From: Thiothrix phosphatis
Lineage (GTDB): Bacteria; Pseudomonadota; Gammaproteobacteria; Thiotrichales; Thiotrichaceae
Assembly (NCBI RefSeq): GCF_035668035.1
Contig: NZ_JAYMYJ010000112.1
Span: 164,038 to 228,037, forward strand
Length of the DNA: 64,000 nt
Reading direction: 5' to 3'
Below the pieces are notes generated by a model. That model did no database searches, was not told the DNA's origin, and saw only the letters and a program-made list of their open reading frames with translations. Numbering within the stretch: position 1 is the first letter of the stretch; every line of letters begins with the position of its first letter. Positions 32,747 to 41,055 of this stretch are shown piece after piece. Both the position numbers and the translations under genes were made by a program.

Positions 32747-33967
32747 TCAGTCCAGCAGGTAGGACACCACGCCATCCGCCAGCTTCGGCTCGAACCAGGT
32801 GGATTTGGGCGGCATCACATCATTGTTGTCGGCCACCGCCATCAGATCCGTCATACTGGTGGGAAACAATGCAAAAGCCACCGCCATTTCACCGCTGTTG
32901 ACACGCTTTTCCAGTTCCGGCAGCCCGCGAATCCCGCCCACGAAATCAATGCGGTCGTCACGGCGTGGGTCAGTAATGCCCAGGATGGGTTCGATCAGGT
33001 AACGCGCCAAGCGGCTGACATCCAGCCGTGCCACTGGGTCATCATTCGGCATCAGTTCCGCACGCAGCGTCAGCCTGAACCATTGGCCGTCCATGTACAT
33101 GCCGAACACGCCAGCCCGTTCGGGTTTGACCGGCGTTGCGGAAGGCTCCAATTCGAAATGCTGTTCGACATCCGCCAGAAACTGGGCATGCTCCAGACCG
33201 TGCAAATCCCGGATGACGCGGTTGTAGTCGAGGATTTTCATCTCATGCGCCGGGAAAATCACCGACAGGAAATAATCGGAACCTTGCTGGTTGTTGCGCA
33301 TTTTGGCCACCCGCGAAGCGGCGGCGGAACGGTGGTGCCCGTCAGCGATGTACAGCGCATGCATGGTATTGAACGTCGCCGTCAATTGCGCAATGCTGGC
33401 TTCGTCATCAATCACCCATAGGGTGTGGCGGATGCCATCATCAGCCGTCACATCCAGCGCCGCCTCGCCCTGCGCAGCCTTCGCCAGAACCTGATCCACT
33501 ACCGGCGCATCCGGATACGCCAGCAGCACCGGGCCAGTCTGCGCATTGGCTGCATCAATCTGCCGCACCCGGTCGTCTTCCTTCACTGGGCGGGTGAACT
33601 CATGCTTGCGGATGCGGTTGGTGTCGTAATCCGCCACGGAAGCGCCCGCCACCAACCCGGTCTGGCTATGCTCGCCCATGATCAGGCGGTAAGCGTAATA
33701 ACAAGGTGTGGCATCACGCACCAGCAACCCAGCCTCAATGGTGCGGGCCAGATTTTCCGCTGCCTTGGCGTAGACAATTTCGCTATAGGGGTCAGTGTCT
33801 GTCGGCAGGTCAATTTCCGGCTTGGAAATGTGCAGGAAACTCCAGGGCTTGCCACGCGCCCGCTCACGCGCTTCGGCGGAGTTCAACACATCATACGGCG
33901 GCGCAATCACTTCGGCGGCCCGCCCCGGCGCAGGGCGCAATCCTTTGAACGGTGAAATCAGATTCAT
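32747..33967 (-). CDS. DUF1015 family protein
   Basis: A 406-residue soluble protein. MNLISPFKGLRPAPGRAAEVIAPPYDVLN, KPWSFLHISKPEIDLP, KHEFTRPVKEDDR and ALYIADGHHRSAAASRV are the conserved DUF1015 blocks. The family is widespread and mostly uncharacterised; some archaeal relatives are ADP-dependent serine kinases (SerK), but specificity here cannot be inferred. The gene is preceded by a separate promoter region and reads away from the Rossmann/gsp cluster. Confidence 0.88.
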   Translation of the reverse strand: MNLISPFKGLRPAPGRAAEVIAPPYDVLNSAEARERARGKPWSFLHISKPEIDLPTDTDPYSEIVYAKAAENLARTIEAGLLVRDATPCYYAYRLIMGEHSQTGLVAGASVADYDTNRIRKHEFTRPVKEDDRVRQIDAANAQTGPVLLAYPDAPVVDQVLAKAAQGEAALDVTADDGIRHTLWVIDDEASIAQLTATFNTMHALYIADGHHRSAAASRVAKMRNNQQGSDYFLSVIFPAHEMKILDYNRVIRDLHGLEHAQFLADVEQHFELEPSATPVKPERAGVFGMYMDGQWFRLTLRAELMPNDDPVARLDVSRLARYLIEPILGITDPRRDDRIDFVGGIRGLPELEKRVNSGEMAVAFALFPTSMTDLMAVADNNDVMPPKSTWFEPKLADGVVSYLLD

Positions 33968-34120
33968 GCTGGAAACCTTCCCGAAAAGCTAAAAACCGCC
34001 GCATTATAGCCGCCATTTCCAACAGCTTCCATGCAATCCGCCATTTGACTTGAGAGCCGTGGCAAGGTTGGCTAGACTTCAGTGCGCTCATACCCGACAT
34101 TAATCATGAAGGACTTAACG

Positions 34121-34891
34121 GTGAAAGATCCGGTCGTCATTATTGGTATTGGCGAAATCGGGGCTGTGTTTGCGCGGGGTTTCCTGCGTACAGGACATCC
34201 GGTTTATCCGATCACCCGCAGCATGGACATACAGGCGGAACGCAGCCAGGTTCCTGAACCCATTGTCGTCATAGTCGCGGTGGGGGAGGCCGATTTGCAT
34301 CCGGCCCTGGAAAAGCTGCCTGACGAATGGAAACCCCGCATCGCCTTGATCCAGAATGAACTGTTGCCCGCAGACTGGCAGTGTCATGGTCTGGTTGACC
34401 CGACCATCGCCTCTATCTGGTTTGAAAAAAAGCCAGGGCAGGATGTCAAAGTGGTGATCCCATCCCCCGTGTACGGTGAGCATGCGGAACTATTGACCGG
34501 CAGTCTGAATGCGCTGGATATTCCCGCTTATCTGGTGCATGATCGGGAGCGATTATTATTCGAGCTGGTACGCAAAAACTATTATATCCTGGCAAGCAAT
34601 ATTGCGGGGCTGAAAGTCGGGGGCAACGTCAGTAAACTATGGGCGGAACATGAACCCTTGGTGCGCACAATTGCAGGCGACATCCACACCTTACAAGAAC
34701 ATCTGACCGGCAACAAGCTTGAACATGAGGAACTGTTGCAAGCCATGCTGGTCGCATTTGATGGCGATCCAGGACACCAATGCATGGGGCGCAGTGCTCC
34801 GGCGCGGTTGCAACGCGCCTTGCGGATTGCTGATGAAGCAGGACTGGACGTTCCGGCCTTGCGCGAGATTGCTGCCGCCAGCCGACAGTAA
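34121..34891 (+). CDS. Rossmann-fold protein of unknown function
   Basis: A 256-residue protein beginning VKDPVVIIGIGEIGAVFARGF, a GxGxxG dinucleotide-binding loop followed by a helix. The start is GTG at 34121 with AAGGA 7 nt before it; ATG at 34106 and GTG at 34082 lack ribosome sites. The rest resembles the two-domain plan of ketopantoate reductase-like dehydrogenases, with a helical C-terminal half (ERLLFELVRKNYYILASNIAGLKVGG to the end) but without a convincing catalytic signature. It ends 18 nt before gspD, so it may share a transcript with the secretion genes. Confidence 0.7.
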   Translation: MKDPVVIIGIGEIGAVFARGFLRTGHPVYPITRSMDIQAERSQVPEPIVVIVAVGEADLHPALEKLPDEWKPRIALIQNELLPADWQCHGLVDPTIASIWFEKKPGQDVKVVIPSPVYGEHAELLTGSLNALDIPAYLVHDRERLLFELVRKNYYILASNIAGLKVGGNVSKLWAEHEPLVRTIAGDIHTLQEHLTGNKLEHEELLQAMLVAFDGDPGHQCMGRSAPARLQRALRIADEAGLDVPALREIAAASRQ

Positions 34892-34909
34892 ACGGATAAC
34901 AGGTTTTTA

Positions 34910-37021
34910 ATGAAATCGCACAATAGATTCAAATCCTTCCTTTCCAGTGGGGCTATCACCTGCTCCTTGTGGCTTTTGACAGCAACTATCAGCCTACAGG
35001 CTGATGACGCCACCCCCATCAATTTACAAGACACGGACATCCGCCAATTGATCGGCATCGTGGCGAAAACCACTGGCAAGAACTTCATTATTGACCAGCA
35101 GGTGCGCGGCAAGGTGACCTTCATTTCCGGACGCGGCTTGGACAAGGATGGGTTGTATGAAGCGTTTCTCGCCGTATTGCAGGTTCACGGTTATGAAGCG
35201 GTGCAATCCGGCAACCTGATCAAGATTGTACCAGCTGGCAAAGCGCGCGCCAATGTGGCGCCACTGGTGGCGGACGCGGCGGAAAGCGACGCCGATGAAA
35301 CCATTACCCAAGTTGTCAATCTGGATTACATTCCCGTCACTACCGCCATCCAGACACTAATGCCGCTCAGTGGCCAGGGCGAAACCAGCATCCTGCCCAA
35401 TCAGGCCAGCAATTCCCTGGTCATCAAAGGCAAGGCGCAAAATGTGGCGCGCCTGCTGGATGTCATCAGGAACGTCGACAAGCCCAATAATGAAGATTTC
35501 GAGTTGGTGCCGCTGGAATACGCCGTCGCATCCCAGGTTGCCTCCACCCTGCAAGGGTTGATGGGCGGCGGTGCCGCAGCGGCGGCGGGCGGCGGTGCCA
35601 TCCCGGCCACCGGCAAGGCGTCGGCAGATGAGCGCACCAATAGCGTCCTGATTTCCGGCGACAAGCAAACCCGCGAGCGGATGAAGAATGCCATCGCCAA
35701 GCTGGATGTGCAGCGTGCCGTCGAAGGCGACACCAAGGTCATCCAGTTGCGCTACGCCAAGGCGGAAGACGTGGTCAATGTCCTCAACGGTGTGGCGCCG
35801 AACCTGCAACGCTATGCCGGAAGCCGCTATTACGATTACTCCGCCCCAACGGGCGCGAACGTCGCCGCTGCCGGGTCGCCTGACGGCACAACACAGGGAG
35901 CCGCCAGCGCCACTTCCGGCGGGGTTAAGGTATTGGCCGACAAGAGCAGCAACTCCATTATCATCAGCGGCCCGCCCACCTTGCAGAAAAACATGATCGC
36001 CGTCATCAACCAGCTCGACCGTCGTCGTGCCCAAGTCATGGTGGAGGCGGTCATAGCGGAAGTTTCCACGGATCTCTCCAACCAGATTGGCGCGGCCCTG
36101 CTCTCCAACGGTGCCAATAATGGCGGCAGCGGTGCCATCGGTTACAGCAACTTTGGCGGGCTGAACACATTGGCGGGGCTGTACGGCAATATCCAAGCCA
36201 GCTCAATCCCCACCATCCCGAACGGCTTGTTGCTGGGCGGTGGCAACAACAGCTTTGGCGCTATTGTGGAAGCCCTGAAAGGCGACGCCGCCACCAATAT
36301 CCTCTCCACGCCGACTTTGGTGACCATGGATAATGAGGAAGCGGAAATCACCGTTGGCCAGGAAGTCCCCTTCATCACCGGCCAGTCCACCAGTTCCGCC
36401 AACTCCTCCACCAACCCGTTCACGACCATTGAGCGCAAGGATGTTGGCCTCAAGTTCAAGATCACTCCCCAAATCAACCGGGGTGACACCGTCAACCTGA
36501 AAATCGAGCAGGAAACATCCAACCTCGCCTCCAGCAGCGTGGGTGCCGCCGACCTGATCACCAACAAGCGCAGCATCACCACCAATGTCATGGTGGAAGA
36601 CAGCCAGATTCTGGTGCTGGGCGGCCTGATTGAAGACAACTACCGCGACTCCGAAAGCAAGGTGCCGCTGTTGGGTGACATCCCCATTCTGGGCGGTGCC
36701 TTCCGCAACAACACCACCAACAAGACCAAGAACAACCTGATGGTGTTCATCCATCCCATCATCCTGCCGGATGGACAATCCGCCGACGCTTACACCCGCA
36801 TGAAATACCACACCATGCAGCAGCAGCAGGAGCGCAGCAAGGTGCTGCAACGCAACCGTCTGACGGAAGGCGCGTCTGTATTGCCGCCGGACATGAACCA
36901 AGTCAGCAATGGCACGGCGGATGCCCTGCACAACCCGCCGCCACCGCCACCGCAACCCGTTCGGAAAGCGTCGCAAAGCCGCTGCAACAAGGCAGACCCG
37001 TTCTGTAACGGCGCATTATGA
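34910..37021 (+). CDS. gspD: Type II secretion secretin GspD
   Basis: A 703-residue outer-membrane secretin. After a signal peptide (cleavage near LQADDATPI) come an N0 domain (INLQDTDIRQLIGIVAKTTGKNFIID), three N1-N3-type repeats, one of which contains a Gly/Ala-rich insert around residues 220-235, and the secretin core with VMVEAVIAEVS, LSTPTLVTMDNEEAEITVGQEVPF, ERKDVGLKFKITPQI and ILVLGGLIEDNYRDSESKVPLLGDIPILGGAF. The C-terminal tail is Pro-rich with two Cys. It is the first of gspD-gspE-gspF; the end overlaps gspE by 4 nt. Confidence 0.96.
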   Translation: MKSHNRFKSFLSSGAITCSLWLLTATISLQADDATPINLQDTDIRQLIGIVAKTTGKNFIIDQQVRGKVTFISGRGLDKDGLYEAFLAVLQVHGYEAVQSGNLIKIVPAGKARANVAPLVADAAESDADETITQVVNLDYIPVTTAIQTLMPLSGQGETSILPNQASNSLVIKGKAQNVARLLDVIRNVDKPNNEDFELVPLEYAVASQVASTLQGLMGGGAAAAAGGGAIPATGKASADERTNSVLISGDKQTRERMKNAIAKLDVQRAVEGDTKVIQLRYAKAEDVVNVLNGVAPNLQRYAGSRYYDYSAPTGANVAAAGSPDGTTQGAASATSGGVKVLADKSSNSIIISGPPTLQKNMIAVINQLDRRRAQVMVEAVIAEVSTDLSNQIGAALLSNGANNGGSGAIGYSNFGGLNTLAGLYGNIQASSIPTIPNGLLLGGGNNSFGAIVEALKGDAATNILSTPTLVTMDNEEAEITVGQEVPFITGQSTSSANSSTNPFTTIERKDVGLKFKITPQINRGDTVNLKIEQETSNLASSSVGAADLITNKRSITTNVMVEDSQILVLGGLIEDNYRDSESKVPLLGDIPILGGAFRNNTTNKTKNNLMVFIHPIILPDGQSADAYTRMKYHTMQQQQERSKVLQRNRLTEGASVLPPDMNQVSNGTADALHNPPPPPPQPVRKASQSRCNKADPFCNGAL

Positions 37022-38544
37022 GTGCCAGGGAAGCCACCGCCCCGGATACACAGGTTGCGGAACCTGCCGAAGCGTTGAGCCTGCCGTACAGCTTCGCCAA
37101 GCGCCACGGCATCCTGTTGCAGACCGGCGTGGCGCACCCGCAGGCCTTGTGCCGTAACGGCGTCACGCCGCTGGCACTGACGGAAGTCCAACGGCTGGTT
37201 AATGGCGAGCTGCATTTCCAATCCGTTGACAATGAAACCTTTGACCGCCTGCTGGCCGCCCATTATGACCGCAGCCAGGTCGGAGCCTCCATGATGCAGG
37301 ACATTGGCGACGACGCCGACCTGCAAGACATCGCAGGCTCCCTGCCCGAGCCGGAAGACTTGCTGGAGTCGGAAGACGACGCCCCCATCATCCGCCTGAT
37401 CAACGCCTTGCTCACCCAGGCGGTCAAGGAAGGCGCTTCCGACATCCATATCGAAACCTTTGAAACCCGCATGTCGGTGCGGATGCGGGTGGACGGCATT
37501 TTACGCGAAATCATCGAACCGCCGCGCAAACTCGCCCCGGTGATCATTTCACGCATCAAGGTCATGGCGCGGCTGGACATTGCCGAAAAGCGCCTGCCGC
37601 AGGATGGCCGCATCTCCCTGCGCATTGCCGGGCGCGGCGTGGATGTGCGTGTTTCCACCCTGCCTTCCGGCCATACCGAACGGGTGGTGCTACGTCTGCT
37701 GGACAAGCAGGCAGGCCGCCTGAACCTTTCCCATCTGGGTATGGAGCCGCGCATTTATGCGCGCCTGCAAACCCTGATCGAAAAACCGCATGGCATCGTG
37801 CTGGTCACCGGCCCGACCGGCTCCGGGAAAACCACCACGCTGTACGCCGCGCTGACCCATCTGAACGACCAGCGCCGCAATATCCTGACGGTGGAAGACC
37901 CGATCGAATACTATATCGACGGCATCGGCCAGACCCAGGTCAACAGCAAGGTGGACATGACGTTCGCCCGTGGCCTGCGCGCCATCCTGCGCCAAGACCC
38001 GGACGTGGTGATGGTGGGCGAAATCCGCGACCTGGAAACTGCTGAAATCGCTGTGCAAGCCAGCTTGACCGGGCATCTGGTGTTTTCCACCCTGCACACC
38101 AACACCGCCATTGGCGCAGTCACCCGCTTGCAGGACATGGGCGTGGAGCCTTACCTGCTGGCTTCCAGCTTGTTGGGGGTGGTGGCGCAACGGCTGGTGC
38201 GCCTGCTCTGCCCAGAATGCAAACAACCCGCTGCCGCCGATGACGGCGAGATGAAAATCCTGCGGCTGGCTGAAACTGCCACGGAACGCCCTATCCTCTA
38301 CCGCCCGGTCGGCTGCCACGCCTGCAACCACAGCGGTTTCATTGGGCGCGTCGGCATCTACGAACTGGTGGAATTGGACGACGGCCTACGCCAGATGATC
38401 CATGACCGCCGCAGTGAAATGCAACTGGATGCCTACGCCCGCCAGTCCTGCCCCAGCATCCGCGAGGATGGCGTCCGGCTGGTGCTGGAAGGCCGCACTT
38501 CACTGGATGAAGTCCTGCGCGTCACCCGTGAGGATTCCCATTAG
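37018..38544 (+). CDS. gspE: Type II secretion ATPase GspE
   Basis: A 508-residue cytoplasmic hexameric ATPase that powers pseudopilus assembly. The N-terminal domain interacts with GspL-type partners. The core contains ASDIHIETFETRMSVRMRVDG, Walker A GPTGSGKTTT, the Asp box VEDPIEYYIDGIGQTQVN, Walker B RQDPDVVMVGEIRD and the His box LTGHLVFSTLHTN. The four-Cys zinc element CPEC...GCHAC of GspE proteins is intact. ATGA overlap with gspD; the stop overlaps the GTG start of gspF by one base. Confidence 0.96.
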   Translation: MSAREATAPDTQVAEPAEALSLPYSFAKRHGILLQTGVAHPQALCRNGVTPLALTEVQRLVNGELHFQSVDNETFDRLLAAHYDRSQVGASMMQDIGDDADLQDIAGSLPEPEDLLESEDDAPIIRLINALLTQAVKEGASDIHIETFETRMSVRMRVDGILREIIEPPRKLAPVIISRIKVMARLDIAEKRLPQDGRISLRIAGRGVDVRVSTLPSGHTERVVLRLLDKQAGRLNLSHLGMEPRIYARLQTLIEKPHGIVLVTGPTGSGKTTTLYAALTHLNDQRRNILTVEDPIEYYIDGIGQTQVNSKVDMTFARGLRAILRQDPDVVMVGEIRDLETAEIAVQASLTGHLVFSTLHTNTAIGAVTRLQDMGVEPYLLASSLLGVVAQRLVRLLCPECKQPAAADDGEMKILRLAETATERPILYRPVGCHACNHSGFIGRVGIYELVELDDGLRQMIHDRRSEMQLDAYARQSCPSIREDGVRLVLEGRTSLDEVLRVTREDSH

Positions 38545-39764
38545 TGCCCGCGTATGAATACTTGGCGCTTAACGCCGCCGGAAAAGAAGAACGCGGCATC
38601 TTGGAAGCCGACACGCCCCGGCAGGTGCGCCAGCTATTGCGCAACCGCGACTTGGTTCCGTTGGAAGTCAATGAAGTCGCGCAAAAGCAGAAAAAATCTG
38701 AAAGCCGCTCCCTGCTGGGTGGCGGACGCCTTGCTCCTGCCGACCTGGCGCTGATGACCCGCCAGTTGGCGACCCTGGTGCGCGCAGGCTCCCCGGTGGA
38801 AGAGGCATTGGGCGCAGTGGTGCGCCAGACTGAACGCAACTCCGCCCGCCGCATGTTTTCCGCCATCCGCTCACGGGTGATGGAAGGGCATCCGCTAGCC
38901 GGGGCGCTGGGATTGTTTCCCGGTGCCTTTCCGGTGCTATATCGGGCGACAGTGGGCGCAGGCGAACAATCTGGGCATTTGCCCGAAGTGCTCGACCGCT
39001 TGGCCGATTACACCGAGAACCGCCAGCACAACCAGCAAAAAGTCACCACCGCCTTGGCTTACCCTGCTGTCCTGCTGCTGGTCGCCATTGGCGTAGTCTC
39101 CGCCCTGCTGCGATTTGTGGTGCCGAAAGTGGTGGAAGCCTTCGCCACGCTGGACATCAAGCTCCCGCTGCTGACCCGCATGCTGATCGCCGCCAGTGAA
39201 TTCCTGCAACATTATGGCCTGTTGCTGCTGATCAGCGTCCTGCTGCTGATTGCGGGCATTGTCTGGCTGCTGAAACGCCCGTTCTGGAAACGCCGATTCC
39301 ATCACCTGTTGCTGCGCCTGCCAGTAATCGGACGGATTGTGCGCGGCGTCAATACCGAAAACTTCGCCCGCACCTTCAGCATCCTCAGCAGCAGCGGCGT
39401 GCCGGTGTTGGATGCCATGAAAATTTCCGCCGAAGTCGTCATCAATATTCCCATGCGGGAATCGGTGCTGGACGCCGCCGAACGGGTGCGCGAAGGGATG
39501 CCCATCCACAAGGCGCTGGAGCGTTCCGGGCATTTCCCACCGATGATGATTTATCTGATCGCCAGCGGTGAAGGCAGCGGCAAGCTGGACGATATGCTGG
39601 AGCGCGCCGCTGTCCAGCAGGAACGTGAAGTCCAGACCAAAATCGCCACCATGCTCAGTTTGCTGGAACCCGGACTGATACTGGTCATGGGCGGCATTGT
39701 CACCCTGATTGTGCTTTCCATCATGCTTCCTGTCATGGGCGGCATGTCACAAATAATGCACTGA
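38544..39764 (+). CDS. gspF: Type II secretion inner-membrane platform protein GspF
   Basis: A 406-residue polytopic protein with two homologous GspF domains. Landmarks are the N-terminal AYEYLALNAAGKEERGILEAD, LMTRQLATLVRAGSPVEEAL, LAYPAVLLLVAIGVVSALLRFVVPKVV, ENFARTFSILSSSGVPVLDAM and the C-terminal helix LEPGLILVMGGIVTLIVLSIMLPVM. The start is GTG at 38544. The cluster stops here: no gspG-M or prepilin peptidase genes follow, so the remaining components must be elsewhere in the genome. Confidence 0.96.
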   Translation: MPAYEYLALNAAGKEERGILEADTPRQVRQLLRNRDLVPLEVNEVAQKQKKSESRSLLGGGRLAPADLALMTRQLATLVRAGSPVEEALGAVVRQTERNSARRMFSAIRSRVMEGHPLAGALGLFPGAFPVLYRATVGAGEQSGHLPEVLDRLADYTENRQHNQQKVTTALAYPAVLLLVAIGVVSALLRFVVPKVVEAFATLDIKLPLLTRMLIAASEFLQHYGLLLLISVLLLIAGIVWLLKRPFWKRRFHHLLLRLPVIGRIVRGVNTENFARTFSILSSSGVPVLDAMKISAEVVINIPMRESVLDAAERVREGMPIHKALERSGHFPPMMIYLIASGEGSGKLDDMLERAAVQQEREVQTKIATMLSLLEPGLILVMGGIVTLIVLSIMLPVMGGMSQIMH

Positions 39765-39957
39765 CAGGCAGCCATTATTTTTTCTCATCATGCATTTCGT
39801 CAGCTAAATGGCTTCGGTTATAAGCTACACCGTTGATGCCTATCGCTCCCTAATCGCATAGTGTCCGTGCGTAAACAATAAATTTTCTTATTGAATATCA
39901 AAAATAATGACCGCCAGGATTTTTCAGACATCCTGCGATCCATGTGGAGCAAACATC

Positions 39958-40929
39958 ATGTCAGAAACAAGCCTAGTATTCCGCTTAACAACACCTTCCT
40001 TTTATCAGGAGGGGTTACGGGAACCGCAGACGCTGCCAAGCGTCCTGTATGTTTATGCTCCTGAAAAGGAAGCCTCCCATGTGACCGATGTCCTCAACCG
40101 CAACGGAATCCCCCATCTTATCAACCAATACAATATTGGTGATTGTGCGGGTAAAACCTTCTGTTTTTATCGACGCTCTGCACTGAGCTGTAAACAGCGG
40201 GTTTTTCTGACGGACGCCGCCAATGCTGGTGGGCAGGTGGAAGCTTTGTTGGAACACTTGGATGAACGCCTAAAATTTGTCGAAGTCGAATTGCTGCATG
40301 ACGACTACCTGCTGGAAAACAATCTGCTCCAGCAGAAGCTACAACAGCAAAGCCACTGGCTCAAGCGTTTGCTGGACATTATCATGGCGCTGGGCCTGCT
40401 GGCGCTGACCCTCCCGATTTGGTTGCTGACCGCCTTGGCCATCAAACTGGAATCGCCGGGCGCTGTCTTTTTTCGCCAACAACGCACGGGCTTGTTCAAC
40501 CGGGAATTTGAAATCATCAAGTTCCGTTCCATGCGCCAGGATGCAGAAAAGGATGGTGCCCGCTGGGCGACGCGCAATGACAGCCGCATCACCAAAGTGG
40601 GGCAGTTTATCCGCCGCACCCGCATTGACGAACTGCCACAACTGCTTAACGTGCTGAAGGGTGACATGTCCCTGATTGGCCCTCGCCCGGAACGCGAGGT
40701 CTTTATCCATGAACTGGAAAAGCATATTCCATTTTACCGCTTTCGCCACATGGTCAAGCCCGGCGTCACCGGCCTGGCACAGGTGCGTTACACTTACGGC
40801 GCATCCGTCGAAGATGCGATGCACAAACATCGGCATGATATGTACTACCTCAAGCACCAAAGCTTGTGGATGGATGTCAAAATATTGCTGAAGACTATCC
40901 AAATAGTGGTGACTGGGCAGGGTGTTTGA
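39958..40929 (+). CDS. Polyprenyl-phosphate sugar-1-phosphate transferase (exopolysaccharide initiation)
   Basis: A 323-residue membrane enzyme of the bacterial sugar transferase (WcaJ/EpsE) family that starts a repeat unit on undecaprenyl phosphate. The ATG at 39958 has GGAG upstream; an earlier start at 39907 lacks one. Residues 1-130 form a variable soluble region. One membrane segment follows, KRLLDIIMALGLLALTLPIWLL. The catalytic part has RQQRTGLFNREFEIIKFRSM, RTRIDELPQLLNVLKGDMSL, IGPRPE and KPGVTGLAQVRY. This is the short form without the four-helix N-terminal domain. No other exopolysaccharide genes are adjacent. Confidence 0.9.
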   Translation: MSETSLVFRLTTPSFYQEGLREPQTLPSVLYVYAPEKEASHVTDVLNRNGIPHLINQYNIGDCAGKTFCFYRRSALSCKQRVFLTDAANAGGQVEALLEHLDERLKFVEVELLHDDYLLENNLLQQKLQQQSHWLKRLLDIIMALGLLALTLPIWLLTALAIKLESPGAVFFRQQRTGLFNREFEIIKFRSMRQDAEKDGARWATRNDSRITKVGQFIRRTRIDELPQLLNVLKGDMSLIGPRPEREVFIHELEKHIPFYRFRHMVKPGVTGLAQVRYTYGASVEDAMHKHRHDMYYLKHQSLWMDVKILLKTIQIVVTGQGV

Positions 40930-40938
40930 GCTTATGGT

Positions 40939-40968
40939 GCGGCTTCGGCTACAAGGGAGCCGAGCCGC
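40939..40968. terminator. Hairpin between convergent sugar transferase and amylosucrase genes
   Basis: GCGGCT-T-CGGCT and AGCCGAGCCGC pair over 11 bp with one bulged T and a loop of about 7 nt. It begins 10 nt after the rightward stop. There is no T run, so Rho-independent activity is uncertain. Confidence 0.4.
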
Positions 40969-41055
40969 AAGGCCTTTCGGTAGCGTATCGTCAATGGCGG
41001 CGGGCGTATCAGCCGCAAATATGGCCTGGGTCGGAAACAACATCGATCTGTTTGT

